Of a stretch of DNA of 28,114 nucleotides, positions 6,027-13,200 are shown one piece after another. Under the pieces are notes generated by a model, which saw only the letters and a list, made by a program, of their open reading frames with translations, was not told the origin of the DNA and searched no databases. This stretch comes from a virus. Made by a program: the position numbers and the translations under genes. Position 1 is the stretch's first letter. The number at the start of each line of letters is the position of its first letter. The DNA lies in the IMG/VR virus record IMGVR_UViG_3300034071_000726, positions 1-28,114 of that record. The stretch is one strand, 5' to 3'.

Positions 6027-6986
6027 ATGAAAAAACTAATAACTATGGCACTTGCTGCCACACTAATCGCTATGACATCTATGCCCGCTGAGGCAAACTT
6101 AAAGCCAAAGACAGTTACACCAACATTGGCTATCCTAGACACTGCTCTTGACACATCAATTCCTAGCATTAAGTCACGAATTGTTGCAGAAGTTTGTATT
6201 TTAGATTGGCCATCATGTCCAAATGGAAAAACATTTATGGAGGGGCCAGGATCATCTGTTCTTCCACTAAATATGCTTTCAACATCAGCATTTAATCATG
6301 GAACTCAAATGGTTTCAGCAGCGCTTAATGCAAATCCAAACTTAAATATTGTTTTTGTAAGAATTGTTGGAAATACAAGATCAGGTGCTCAGCAGACATA
6401 TGGAATTAATACACTTGTAAATGCTTTGACTTGGGTTAATAATAATAAATCAAAGTATAATATTGTTGCTGTGGCATCATCAAATGCAACAAATGCTCCA
6501 GTAATTAAAATGAAAACTGCAAACTACTGTTCACCTACCAAGCTTGATCCAGTTATTTCTACTTTAAATAACTCTGGGATTCCAGTGTTTTTCCCTTCAG
6601 GAAATAGCGGTACTAATGCATCTATGAAGGATAAGATTGAATGGCCAGCATGTATTAAGCAGTCAATTGCAGTAGGTGGAGTTGAAACTCTTAACCTAGA
6701 TCAGCCACAAATTTCTTTAATAAGTAACTATGACAAGAACTTGGTGGATTTATGGGGAGAGGTTCAGATTGCAACCATATACCCTGGCAATAAGCCTGGA
6801 TTCTCTTATGGAACATCTGTCTCTGTTCAAGCAATTGCAGCAAGATATGTGCAGCTAAAGACCGTGTTTCCAACATACACATCTGATCAATTGATTACGC
6901 TCATGAAGTCTTCTTCTGTACAAGTTCCATCAATTAATGGGCAAAACGTTTATCTGTTTAATTTGCTAAAGGCCATTAATGGATAA
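6027..6986 (+). CDS. secreted subtilisin-like serine protease (S8)
   Basis: 319 residues. A Sec signal peptide (MKKLITMALAATLIAMTSMP, cut near AEA at 21-23) is followed directly by an S8 catalytic domain without an obvious I9 prodomain. The triad and oxyanion residue are all visible: Asp38 in LAILDTAL, His91 in FNHGTQM, Asn193 in FPSGNSG, Ser264 in SYGTSVS (normally GTSMA). Cys57, 64, 168 and 209 may form disulphides. The start is set by the leaderless promoter, 36 nt after an alternative in-frame ATG that would spoil the signal peptide. It probably acts outside the cell or on the envelope. The next gene starts 8 nt before its end. Confidence 0.88.
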   Translation: MKKLITMALAATLIAMTSMPAEANLKPKTVTPTLAILDTALDTSIPSIKSRIVAEVCILDWPSCPNGKTFMEGPGSSVLPLNMLSTSAFNHGTQMVSAALNANPNLNIVFVRIVGNTRSGAQQTYGINTLVNALTWVNNNKSKYNIVAVASSNATNAPVIKMKTANYCSPTKLDPVISTLNNSGIPVFFPSGNSGTNASMKDKIEWPACIKQSIAVGGVETLNLDQPQISLISNYDKNLVDLWGEVQIATIYPGNKPGFSYGTSVSVQAIAARYVQLKTVFPTYTSDQLITLMKSSSVQVPSINGQNVYLFNLLKAING

Positions 6987-7188
6987 CAAGCTTACGGTAC
7001 TAGAAGAAATTATTAAGGACATTGGAGAGGAGTTGTATCAGAAATGGTACAACGCCCTAGCCATTGAGGATAGAACAGAGGAAGCATCAAAAGCGATGTC
7101 TTCTAATGCTGGTGAAACAGCTATTTGGGTTATTCAAAAATTTATGGATAAGTTTAACCAAGCAGCGGATGAACTAAAAGGAGAGTAG
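6979..7188 (+). CDS. small helical protein of unknown function (69 aa)
   Basis: Overlaps the end of the protease gene by 8 nt. All-helical appearance, acidic (LTVLEEIIKDIGEELYQKWY), with Ala-rich positions that could pack a helical bundle. It lies between the protease and thioredoxin in one transcript. No family recognised. Confidence 0.65.
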   Translation: MDNKLTVLEEIIKDIGEELYQKWYNALAIEDRTEEASKAMSSNAGETAIWVIQKFMDKFNQAADELKGE

Positions 7189-7189
7189 A

Positions 7190-7492
7190 TTGATCGTAAC
7201 TGATGAAAGTTTTGATAATGTTCTTAAATCTCACGATTTAGTTCTTATCGACTTTTGGGCTCCATGGTGTGGTCCATGCAAAAAAATATCTCCAATCCTA
7301 GATGAGATATCAGAAGAGCGTGGATTATGGGTGGGGAAGTTAAATGTTGATGAGAATCCTGTAAAATCAGCAGAATACTCTATCACCTCTATCCCATATA
7401 TGGTATTATTTAAGTCTGGTAAGCCAGTAAAGTCTATTACTGGAGCAAAACCTAAGCATGTAATGCTAGAAGAACTTTCAGAATGGATCTAG
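7190..7492 (+). CDS. trxA-like: thioredoxin
   Basis: 100 residues with the complete thioredoxin fold pattern: VLIDFWAPWCGPCKKISP with the redox pair Cys27/Cys30, and the cis-proline loop TSIPYM before FKSGKPV.SITGAKP. It reduces disulphides in the cytoplasm; no signal peptide. It starts with TTG, supported by AAAGGAGAG just upstream, two bases after the previous stop. Phages use thioredoxins for ribonucleotide reductase or as polymerase factors; neither partner is in this window, though a peroxidase-like gene at 2104 could use it as reductant (inference). Confidence 0.93.
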   Translation: MIVTDESFDNVLKSHDLVLIDFWAPWCGPCKKISPILDEISEERGLWVGKLNVDENPVKSAEYSITSIPYMVLFKSGKPVKSITGAKPKHVMLEELSEWI

Positions 7493-7677
7493 AGAATATA
7501 GATTCAAATCATTTAGAGTTTGAAATATGGCTCAAGAATGGTTATGATAGAGGTTGGGTGTCAGATGTATTTTGCGATACACATGATGGACCGCCTTTAA
7601 CTGATGAAGAAATGCAAGAATGGGAAGAGGGTGGAGACCCATGTTCTTTCCATGTAAAAATAAATGCACTACACTAA
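7483..7677 (+). CDS. acidic conserved phage protein (64 aa)
   Basis: Overlaps the thioredoxin end by 10 nt. Notable stretch: FCDTHDGPPLTDEEMQEWEEG followed by DPCSFHVKI; the two Cys and two His could bind a metal. I recall similar sequences from other actinophages but know of no function. Confidence 0.65.
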   Translation: MDLENIDSNHLEFEIWLKNGYDRGWVSDVFCDTHDGPPLTDEEMQEWEEGGDPCSFHVKINALH

Positions 7678-7681
7678 CATT

Positions 7682-7702
7682 CTGTGATCGCAAAGATTAC
7701 AG
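7682..7702. repeat. imperfect inverted repeat upstream of the secreted protein gene
   Basis: CTGTGATC-GCAAA-GATTACAG, 8-bp arms with one mismatch, located between the stop at 7677 and the AAGGAG ribosome site before 7726. It partly resembles the TGTGA half-site seen repeatedly in the right arm. It could be a leader hairpin or an operator. Confidence 0.35.
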
Positions 7703-7725
7703 AGGAAATAAGGAGAATAAATTAA

Positions 7726-8961
7726 ATGAACTCATTTAAAAAAATCGCTCTAGCCATGGTTGCAGCCATGACTTTGGGCACAATGGTAGCAACACCTGCA
7801 AGTGCTAACACCATGTCAGTTGTAGCAACAACATGGAACGCAGCAAGAGTGGTAAATGCTGTAGTAACCCCTGGTTACGATACTCCAGCAACTGCTGGAA
7901 CAGCGCTAAACACTGCAATCGTACGTCCAGTACCTGCAGATAACACTATTGACAACACAGATGTTGTTAAGATAGAAGCAACAGTTGTAGCGGGAACATC
8001 AGTTACTGCAACATCAACAAATGCAACAATCGTATCTGCACTACACTCAACTGCTGCACCAGTAGGAGCAACATCAGGATCATCATCCCTGACAGTTGCA
8101 ACTGGTACAGGAACAACAGCAACTTTTTATGTCTATACAAAGACAACAGCAATTGGTACAGTTGTAATCACAAACGGCCCAGTGACTTTGACATACTATG
8201 TTCAGGGTACTGCTGGTCTTATTAACAACCTAACAGTTTCTGCACCTGCTACAGGTGCTGCTGGTACAAAGCAGGATATTACAGTAACTGCAACAGATAC
8301 ATTTGGAAACAAGGTATCAGGTAAGTCAATTACTGCAACAATCTTTGCTGCATCAGCAACAGTAGACACATCAACAGTGACAACTGGTGCTACACTTTCA
8401 GATTTTGGAGTTGCTACATTTAAGGCAACACTTCCAGCAACTGGAACACGCTCACTTATCACATTTGCTCCAACAACTGCAGGAGATGCAACAACTGCAG
8501 ATGTAGTTGGATTGACTCCTCGCACACTTGCACCGTTTGCAGAGATTGCAATTCGTGATCTAGTATCAGAACTTGCTGCTGAGAAGGCTGCAAAGGATGC
8601 TGCAATTGCCGCAAAGGCCGTGGCCGATGCTGCGGTTCTAAAGGCTGCTGCAGATGCAGTTGCTGCTAAGACAGCTTCAGATGCGGCTCTTGCTGCTGAG
8701 AAGGCTGCTTCTGCAAAGGCACTTGCTGATGCTAAGACAGCTTCAGATGCGGCTCTTGCTGCCGAGAAGGCTGCTTCTGCTAAGGCACTTGCTGATGCAA
8801 AGACAGCTTCAGATGCGGTTGTACTTGCTAAAGATGCAGCCATTGCCAAGCTAACAGCAGATAATGCTGCTGCACTTAAGGCAATCAAGGCATCATTTAA
8901 TGCACTCGCTAAGAAGTGGAATGCAAAGAACCCAAAGGCTAAGGTTACCTTAGTTAAGTAA
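7726..8961 (+). CDS. large secreted Ala/Thr-rich surface protein with Ig-like domain and helical tail
   Basis: 411 residues. A Sec signal peptide (residues 1-27, cut after PASA) leads to a Thr/Ala/Val-rich beta region. About residues 166-245 contain LTVSAPATGAAGTKQDITVT and TDTFGNKVSGKSITATI, the pattern of bacterial Ig-like (Big_1/invasin) domains. From about 275 the protein is an Ala/Lys/Asp helix with a 22-residue unit repeated (KTASDAALAAEKAASAKALA, twice, plus partial copies), ending in a basic KKWNAKNPKAKVTLVK. No sortase motif or C-terminal span is seen. It looks like an actinobacterial S-layer or wall protein carried by a phage. It has an AAGGAG ribosome site and a strong hairpin after the stop, so it may form its own unit. 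Confidence 0.85.
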   Translation: MNSFKKIALAMVAAMTLGTMVATPASANTMSVVATTWNAARVVNAVVTPGYDTPATAGTALNTAIVRPVPADNTIDNTDVVKIEATVVAGTSVTATSTNATIVSALHSTAAPVGATSGSSSLTVATGTGTTATFYVYTKTTAIGTVVITNGPVTLTYYVQGTAGLINNLTVSAPATGAAGTKQDITVTATDTFGNKVSGKSITATIFAASATVDTSTVTTGATLSDFGVATFKATLPATGTRSLITFAPTTAGDATTADVVGLTPRTLAPFAEIAIRDLVSELAAEKAAKDAAIAAKAVADAAVLKAAADAVAAKTASDAALAAEKAASAKALADAKTASDAALAAEKAASAKALADAKTASDAVVLAKDAAIAKLTADNAAALKAIKASFNALAKKWNAKNPKAKVTLVK

Positions 8962-8970
8962 TTAGTTTTT

Positions 8971-8996
8971 AGCGGGGCGAGGAAACTCGCCCCGCT
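8971..8996 (+). terminator. GC-rich hairpin after the secreted protein gene
   Basis: AGCGGGGCGAG, a GAAA loop, CTCGCCCCGCT: a perfect 11-bp stem closed by a GNRA tetraloop, 9 nt after the stop. No run of T follows on either strand, so this would be a U-less terminator of the kind described for Actinobacteria, or an mRNA-stabilising 3' hairpin. Confidence 0.7.
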
Positions 8997-9022
8997 AATA
9001 CTATTATGATAAAATTAATATT

Positions 9023-9175
9023 ATGGAATGGGATCACTTTCACACAATTCAAAAAAAAGTTTTAAATGAATTAATTAAAGAAATGGAAGATTTAGAAATT
9101 CCACCAGACTGGAGACCACGAGAGGTCTTAAGGTTAGTAATTAGAAAATTAAAAGAAAAAGAGGAATCATGTTAA
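9023..9175 (+). CDS. small charged protein (50 aa)
   Basis: Likely leaderless: TAAAAT (9010-9015) ends seven bases before the ATG. The product ([20 protein letters not shown]...) is helical and highly charged with an [13 protein letters not shown] segment. It overlaps the KAPAK-repeat gene by 7 nt. Family unknown. Confidence 0.6.
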   Translation: MEWDHFHTIQKKVLNELIKEMEDLEIPPDWRPREVLRLVIRKLKEKEESC

Positions 9176-9468
9176 CTAGATTAAAGATTTGGCTAGGAAT
9201 CACACCAAAAGAAGTTATGTTTGAAAAGGTTATTACGGATGCGCTTCTAGCATCAATTAAGGCACCAGCCAAGAAGGCACCAGCCAAGAAGGCACCAGCT
9301 AAGAAGGCACCAGCCAAGAAGGCACCAGCTAAGAAGGCACCAGCCAAGAAGGCACCAGCTAAGAAGGCACCAGCCAAGAAGGCACCAGCTAAGAAGGCAC
9401 CAGCCAAGAAGGCACCAGCTAAGAAGGCACCAGCTAAGAAGGCACCAGCTAAGAAGGCAGTCAAGTAA
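9169..9468 (+). CDS. protein with 13 KAPAK repeats, histone-H1-like tail
   Basis: 99 residues. The first 30 ([20 protein letters not shown]...) form a short helical head; the other 69 are thirteen exact KAPAK units followed by KAVK. Such Lys/Ala/Pro tails occur in H1-like bacterial proteins and in tails of actinobacterial HU and bind DNA or RNA without a fixed fold. A nucleic-acid-condensing or polyanion-binding role, for example in the wall, is inferred. The start overlaps the gene before it, and the stop overlaps the next (TAATG). Confidence 0.85.
   Translation: MLTRLKIWLGITPKEVMFEKVITDALLASIKAPAKKAPAKKAPAKKAPAKKAPAKKAPAKKAPAKKAPAKKAPAKKAPAKKAPAKKAPAKKAPAKKAVK
9259..9453 (+). repeat. 15-bp tandem repeat array (13 units) with 30-bp superperiod
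   Basis: Thirteen copies of AAGGCACCAGCYAAG, 195 bp, in frame. Units differ only at one silent position (Y): C C T C T C T C T C T T T. The alternation in the middle shows that expansion happened in 30-bp pairs. The array is coding, not CRISPR: there are no spacers. Confidence 0.97.
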
Positions 9469-9686
9469 TGGACTCTAAAAGAAGATCATTACTAAAAACT
9501 ATCAGTTGGCCATTTGTACACTTTACTTTTGTTTCTGGAATAATTTATTTTACTCTTAAATATTTTACTGGAGAAGCAGAGTGGGAGTATGTTGGTCTTT
9601 ATGGACTATCATACCTAGCGCTAGAAATGTCATTCTTCTTTATTCATGAAAGATTATGGGCAAAGTTTGGCGGGAAAGTTAAGTAA
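9468..9686 (+). CDS. DUF2061-family membrane protein
   Basis: 72 residues: basic start [12 protein letters not shown], two membrane spans (about 15-33 and 42-60), and a conserved ending [13 protein letters not shown]. This is the pattern of DUF2061 (predicted membrane proteins with RSLLKA.SWR and YY.HER.W). Function unknown. Starts in a TAATG overlap. Confidence 0.75.
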   Translation: MDSKRRSLLKTISWPFVHFTFVSGIIYFTLKYFTGEAEWEYVGLYGLSYLALEMSFFFIHERLWAKFGGKVK

Positions 9687-9826
9687 TGGGAAAGCACCTT
9701 GATAAGATGCAAAGAGCATTAGCTCAAAGACAAGCAGGAACATATGCTAGTGGACAGAAAAAACCTGGGTCTATGAATATTAAAAAAACTGGCTATAGAG
9801 GGCAGAAGGCAAAGGGATCTAAGTAG
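9686..9826 (+). CDS. small basic protein (46 aa)
   Basis: TAATG start overlap with the DUF2061 gene; GTG of the next gene shares the last base of its TAG. Very basic (RALAQRQAGTYASGQKKPG...GYRGQKAKGSK), likely disordered and possibly nucleic-acid binding. Family unknown. Confidence 0.65.
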   Translation: MGKHLDKMQRALAQRQAGTYASGQKKPGSMNIKKTGYRGQKAKGSK

Positions 9827-9951
9827 TGTTTGAAGATACTTGCCAATGGTCTAAAGAATGTAGCAATAAAGCAACAAGAATCGCAGCAAAAAAAGAAGGT
9901 CCCATATTAGACATCTGCGATAAATGCTGGCACAAGGAGTTTAAGTCGTGA
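9826..9951 (+). CDS. small Cys4 zinc-finger-like protein (41 aa)
   Basis: GTG start overlapping the previous stop. Cys6-X5-Cys12 and Cys31-X2-Cys34 (DTCQWSKEC, DICDKCWHKEF) form a plausible zinc site. It ends in a GTGA overlap with the oxygenase gene. Function unknown. Confidence 0.6.
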   Translation: MFEDTCQWSKECSNKATRIAAKKEGPILDICDKCWHKEFKS

Positions 9952-10514
9952 TTAATATAAGAGAAGAAGTACTAAAAGCAAAAGAAAGCCATAGAGCTTA
10001 TATTCATAAGGGATACTGGAAAGATGTTCCGTCATGGCAAGAATTTTTAAACTGCATATTTAAAGAAATACAGTCAGAAATAGTAATAGAGACAGCAGGT
10101 AATAGCTCTCAGGATGAAAAAGGCGTTGGAAATGTTGTAGTAACAGATAGCGTATATTTTAGTCCACAAGTTTCACACATGGAATATTTTAGTACCATGT
10201 CTAGTTTTTTAAAAGATTTTGAAAATACAAACGGAATAATAATGGGTGTATCTGGACCCAAAATCTCGGTAGGACCAAGAAAAGTTGATGCTCATAGTGA
10301 TCAATGGGACGCATTTTCATTGCAATGCCAAGGCACAACCATATGGACAATAAGCTACCCAGAAGATGGGTATTCAGAAGAATTTCACATGGAGCCAGGG
10401 GACCTTTTATTTTTCCCAAAAGAGACCATGCATGAGCTTTACTGTGAAGAGCCTAGGGCTGGGATTATATTTAATTTGCCAGATGTTAGAAAAACGCAGT
10501 ATAGGTCGGCCTGA
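9948..10514 (+). CDS. cupin/JmjC-like Fe(II)-2-oxoglutarate oxygenase
   Basis: 188 residues. The C-terminal half carries a double-stranded beta-helix pattern: His116-Ser-Asp118 (DAHSDQWDAFSLQ) as the HxD metal pair, then GTTIWTISYP, EPGDLLFFPKETMH with the second His162, and AGIIFNL. This matches JmjC/cupin-type hydroxylases, which hydroxylate amino acids in proteins. The N-terminal half (1-90) is helical. Substrate unknown. It starts with GTG overlapping the previous gene and is followed by a separate promoter. Confidence 0.72.
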   Translation: MINIREEVLKAKESHRAYIHKGYWKDVPSWQEFLNCIFKEIQSEIVIETAGNSSQDEKGVGNVVVTDSVYFSPQVSHMEYFSTMSSFLKDFENTNGIIMGVSGPKISVGPRKVDAHSDQWDAFSLQCQGTTIWTISYPEDGYSEEFHMEPGDLLFFPKETMHELYCEEPRAGIIFNLPDVRKTQYRSA

Positions 10515-10526
10515 TCAAAATAATGC

Positions 10527-10562
10527 TATAATAGTTCTATAAGCGGAATACTAGTCCCGCTT
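10527..10562 (+). promoter_or_regulatory. -10 box and leader hairpin
   Basis: TATAAT (10527-10532) followed by a leader that can form AAGCGG(10541-10546)/CCGCTT(10557-10562). No clear -35 box is seen. The first ATG is at 10590 with ATAGGAG before it, so this unit has a real 5' leader, unlike the leaderless ones. Confidence 0.5.
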
Positions 10563-10589
10563 AAATAAATAACCTATAGGAGTAATAAC

Positions 10590-10742
10590 ATGTCAGACGG
10601 AAAAGATTTAAACGGATTTACGTCACCAAAGGTAAATGATTCAACTGTTTGGGGAAACAACGAGCAGTATGCAGCTGATCCAAAGGCAGCATTCCCATCA
10701 ACAGACGTTTCAAACCAGGCACAGGCTCAGGGCCCTAAGTAA
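10590..10742 (+). CDS. small polar protein (50 aa)
   Basis: Good ribosome site (ATAGGAG, 8 nt before ATG). The sequence is polar and low in hydrophobics (MSDGKDLNGFTSPKVNDSTV... ending NQAQAQGPK), probably disordered. Begins a run of four microproteins. No family recognised. Confidence 0.6.
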   Translation: MSDGKDLNGFTSPKVNDSTVWGNNEQYAADPKAAFPSTDVSNQAQAQGPK

Positions 10743-10743
10743 T

Positions 10744-10836
10744 ATGTGCGTTGAATGCGGCTGCGAAAGCTTAGGCAGTGAAACTGGTATTAAAGAAGTT
10801 AGTATCCAGGACGTTTCAGATCAGGGTAATCAGTAA
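10744..10836 (+). CDS. Cys-rich microprotein (30 aa)
   Basis: Starts MCVECGCESLG, three Cys in the first seven residues, a likely metal knuckle. It lies one base after the previous stop and overlaps the next gene (TAATG). The next product also starts MCKDCTCG, so the two look like related tandem copies. Confidence 0.55.
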   Translation: MCVECGCESLGSETGIKEVSIQDVSDQGNQ

Positions 10837-10946
10837 TGTGTAAAGATTGTACTTGCGGTAATGCAGAAGAACTTCAATATGAGTCTTCTGTTGACCCATC
10901 TATGAATAATAACGTTGTAACCATATCACAAATTAAAGGTGCATAG
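10836..10946 (+). CDS. Cys-rich microprotein (36 aa)
   Basis: Starts MCKDCTCGNAEEL with the same CxxCxC pattern as its upstream neighbour, then an acidic and Asn-rich tail. TAATG start, and its stop overlaps a GTG start. Function unknown; metal binding is inferred. Confidence 0.55.
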   Translation: MCKDCTCGNAEELQYESSVDPSMNNNVVTISQIKGA

Positions 10947-11128
10947 TGTCAGAAAACGTTGTGAACTCTGGAGAAGCAACTAAAAAAAATCCTTCTCAGG
11001 GTAAATTTAAATCAGGAATACAGGCTAAAAGGCCTCCCATGAAAATTGATGTCAATAAGCATGGAATAAGAAGAGAAACGCCATCTGTACCACAAGCACC
11101 CAAAAAATTTGGTAGAAAGAAGGTTTAA
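10946..11128 (+). CDS. small basic disordered protein (60 aa)
   Basis: GTG start overlapping the previous stop. Rich in Lys, Arg and Pro (GKFKSGIQAKRPPMKIDVNK, ending FGRKKV). It precedes the oxygenase gene by two bases and is likely co-translated. No family recognised. Confidence 0.6.
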   Translation: MSENVVNSGEATKKNPSQGKFKSGIQAKRPPMKIDVNKHGIRRETPSVPQAPKKFGRKKV

Positions 11129-11130
11129 TT

Positions 11131-12021
11131 GTGGAAGCATTATCACAGCAAACAAGTCAGCTTGGAGGGAAACTTCTAGGCGGTGGCGGAACTGGGATTT
11201 GGCAATATGAAAACTTTATTTCTAAAGAAGAGTGTGAAGAGTTAATTAAATTCTTTAATGCAAATGAAGAAGAGTGGCGATTCATTTGTTTCTATGGATC
11301 ATATGGAATGCATGTTGTTTCTCCATTTACTAAGGAGCATGGAACTTCTATAACTGAAGAATACATGGCTAACTTGCGAGAAAGAATGATTCAGTATTGT
11401 TCTGATGCTGCTGGTAGACCAATGAAAATCAACAGCATGCATGCACAAAAATGGGAAATTGGAGCTTATGCTAATGATCATTCAGATAACACAGACCTGG
11501 ATGGTAAAGACATGGGCTGGGCAGATAACAAACAGTACTCTGGAATTTATTTAAACAGCCAGCCAGACTACGAAGGCGGAGTTTTAAAGTTTAGAGATCA
11601 TGGACTAGACGTAGTTCCACCAACAGGATCATTTGTTTCATTTCCTGGAGGAGTAGAAAATATTCATAGCGTATCTGAAATTACTGCTGGAACAAGATAC
11701 ACTATAGTTATATTCTGGGATTATGCAGATGCATGGTATTCTGAAGCTCAACTTCAAGAGTGGGAAAGATTAATATTTAAGGAAAGAATCCATCAGTATC
11801 AATTAAAACAGCAGTGGAAAGATGGAGTAGCACACCCATTGTTAGAAGATCCTTATGCTGGAGTAGATAATCCAGATGAATTGCCATCAGGATTGATGGA
11901 AAGCTTAACTTCAGCAGACATTAAATGCAATGCTAGAAGAAATCAAGAGGCAGTAATTAAAGCAGGCAAGGTGCCAGCAGGAGTTATTGTGGATCAAATA
12001 ATAGAAGAAGAAAAGGATTAA
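11131..12021 (+). CDS. prolyl-4-hydroxylase-like Fe(II)/2-oxoglutarate dioxygenase
   Basis: 296 residues, GTG start. The core (about 95-200) has the 2OG-Fe(II) motif: His117-Ser-Asp119 (ANDHSDN), YSGIYLNSQPDYEGGVLKF, PGGVENIHSVSEI with His179, and TAGTRYTIVIF with Arg189 for the 2-oxoglutarate carboxylate. This matches the prolyl 4-hydroxylase type common in phages. The N-terminus (1-90) and a charged C-terminal part (200-296) are extra. The substrate, probably protein, is unknown. It is the second such enzyme in about 2 kb. Confidence 0.85.
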   Translation: MEALSQQTSQLGGKLLGGGGTGIWQYENFISKEECEELIKFFNANEEEWRFICFYGSYGMHVVSPFTKEHGTSITEEYMANLRERMIQYCSDAAGRPMKINSMHAQKWEIGAYANDHSDNTDLDGKDMGWADNKQYSGIYLNSQPDYEGGVLKFRDHGLDVVPPTGSFVSFPGGVENIHSVSEITAGTRYTIVIFWDYADAWYSEAQLQEWERLIFKERIHQYQLKQQWKDGVAHPLLEDPYAGVDNPDELPSGLMESLTSADIKCNARRNQEAVIKAGKVPAGVIVDQIIEEEKD

Positions 12022-12023
12022 TA

Positions 12024-12320
12024 ATGACTAAAGAAGAACTAGATGCGTTAATAGAAGACCACTCACAATATCTTTTTGGAAAAGCACAAAGCTCGTCTGG
12101 GATTGATGCGTCAGGAGATGAGTACGATCATGCTTTCCCAACTGAAGATGGAAGAGTTTCATATACTTATAATGAGGATGGCTCATACTCAGTAGTTTTA
12201 ACTAAATCTGATGGGTATGCTGAAACAAGACCTATGTCGTTTGAAGTGCTATCTGGTTGGTTTTACAATCCATCATCTGATTATTTTAATTCAAGTGTAT
12301 CTGTAATAGATACTATTTAA
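12024..12320 (+). CDS. protein of unknown function (98 aa)
   Basis: Two bases after the oxygenase stop, same unit. Acidic and Ser/Tyr-rich with beta-strand patches (GRVSYTYNEDGSYSVVLTKS), perhaps a small beta-sandwich. No family recognised. Confidence 0.65.
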   Translation: MTKEELDALIEDHSQYLFGKAQSSSGIDASGDEYDHAFPTEDGRVSYTYNEDGSYSVVLTKSDGYAETRPMSFEVLSGWFYNPSSDYFNSSVSVIDTI

Positions 12321-12333
12321 TACAGAAAAAGCA

Positions 12334-12362
12334 TTGACTGGCGTTATTAATTATAGTATAAT
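12334..12362 (+). promoter_or_regulatory. leaderless promoter upstream of groES unit
   Basis: TTGACT (12334-12339), 17 bp, TATAAT (12357-12362); the ATG at 12369 comes six bases after the -10 box. Confidence 0.75.
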
Positions 12363-12368
12363 TAATAT

Positions 12369-12530
12369 ATGACAACTTTTATTATTATTTTCATTCTATC
12401 TTTATCCGTATGTGGATATTTTGGGTATAGACTTTACCAAGAAATCTCAACTATAATGGAAGCAAAAAGAATACACGATAAAATGGTTCAGGATCATTTT
12501 TGGGCAACTCAACAGTCGTTTGAAGAATAG
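12369..12530 (+). CDS. single-span membrane protein (53 aa)
   Basis: The first 20 residues form one membrane span (MTTFIIIFILSLSVCGYFGY), followed by a charged helix (YQEISTIMEAKRIHDKMVQD). Start set by the leaderless promoter. It precedes the GroES gene by 10 nt. Family unknown. Confidence 0.6.
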   Translation: MTTFIIIFILSLSVCGYFGYRLYQEISTIMEAKRIHDKMVQDHFWATQQSFEE

Positions 12531-12540
12531 GCTTACCTTT

Positions 12541-12837
12541 GTGATTAAACCATTTGGCAACTTATTATTAGTTAAAGAAAACAAAGTAGAAGATAGGACC
12601 ACCTCTTCTGGTATAGTTCTTATGGCCTCGCTTAGTGATTCTCCTCTAAGGGTTGGAAAGATAGTCGATCTTGGAAACGGTGAGCACAATTATAAAGGTG
12701 AGCTGATACCAATTAATGGATTAGATATTGGTGATAGTGTCTATTACAATCAAAACAGCGGAACTGATATTGAAGACGAAGACGGCGAAAAATATCTGCT
12801 TTTAAATACAAAAAGCGTACTAGCAATTAAGGGATAA
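12541..12837 (+). CDS. groES-like: GroES-like co-chaperonin
   Basis: 98 residues from a GTG start, close to the usual 95-100 of GroES. IKPFGNLLLVKENKVEDRTT opens the fold, SSGIVLM is the mobile-loop motif that contacts GroEL, and the rest (VGKIVDLGNG, IGDSVYYNQNSGTDI, KYLLLNTKSVLAIKG) follows the family. An upstream in-frame TTG at 12520 would add seven residues not seen in GroES. No GroEL is present in the window, so it probably works with host GroEL, as T4 gp31 does for capsid folding. Confidence 0.88.
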   Translation: MIKPFGNLLLVKENKVEDRTTSSGIVLMASLSDSPLRVGKIVDLGNGEHNYKGELIPINGLDIGDSVYYNQNSGTDIEDEDGEKYLLLNTKSVLAIKG

Positions 12838-12840
12838 AAT

Positions 12841-13026
12841 TTGAGAAAGCTTTTTAATTTTAAAACAATCTCTACTGCAGTTGTTCTTCAGGTTAAAACT
12901 AAATCTCCAGAAAAATGGTTGCTTGTTGACAGAGAAACTGGACAAGTTTATCAAGGTAGTGAAAATGGTCATTGGGATAGGTTAGACCCAGTTATTAAAT
13001 ATAACGATGACAATACTGTTTTGTAA
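12841..13026 (+). CDS. small protein of unknown function (61 aa)
   Basis: TTG start, with AAGGG upstream, three bases after groES. The core KWLLVDRETGQVYQGSENGHWDRLDP is a probable beta hairpin of a type I recall from other phages. Function unknown. Confidence 0.6.
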   Translation: MRKLFNFKTISTAVVLQVKTKSPEKWLLVDRETGQVYQGSENGHWDRLDPVIKYNDDNTVL

Positions 13027-13031
13027 GTCTA

Positions 13032-13060
13032 TTGACAGCATCTTATACATATTATATACT
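13032..13060 (+). promoter_or_regulatory. leaderless promoter
   Basis: TTGACA (13032-13037), 17 bp, TATACT (13055-13060); the ATG follows at 13069. Confidence 0.7.
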
Positions 13061-13068
13061 TAACCATA

Positions 13069-13200
13069 ATGATAAATAAAATCGTATGCAGAATAAAAGG
13101 TCACACACTTGTTATGGCAGGAACATGCCCATACACTGGATCAACTTATAATTTATGCACTAGGTGCTTGATAATGATTCCAATTCAGGTGGCAGTATGA
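13069..13200 (+). CDS. small zinc-binding protein (43 aa)
   Basis: Possible ligands Cys7, His12, Cys20, Cys30 and Cys33 (VCRIKGH, GTCPYTGSTYNLCTRC). Starts at a leaderless promoter and ends in an ATGA overlap. Similar short proteins are common in actinophages (from memory). Function unknown. Confidence 0.6.
   Translation: MINKIVCRIKGHTLVMAGTCPYTGSTYNLCTRCLIMIPIQVAV

Noticed and set aside
8202-8888. A 228-codon open frame on the minus strand opposite the secreted Ala-rich protein
   Set aside because: It mirrors the Ala/Asp/Lys-rich codons of the plus-strand gene, has no ribosome site, and the plus-strand gene has a signal peptide and clear domains.
8971-8996. A U-tract intrinsic terminator after the secreted protein gene
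   Set aside because: The hairpin is strong but no T run follows in either direction, so I list it as a U-less hairpin only.
9259-9453. Possible CRISPR array
   Set aside because: The repeats are contiguous 15-mers with no spacers and lie in frame within a gene.
9141-9464. Minus-strand frame encoding AFLAG repeats
   Set aside because: It is the antisense of the KAPAK tandem array; the plus-strand frame has proper gene overlaps on both sides.
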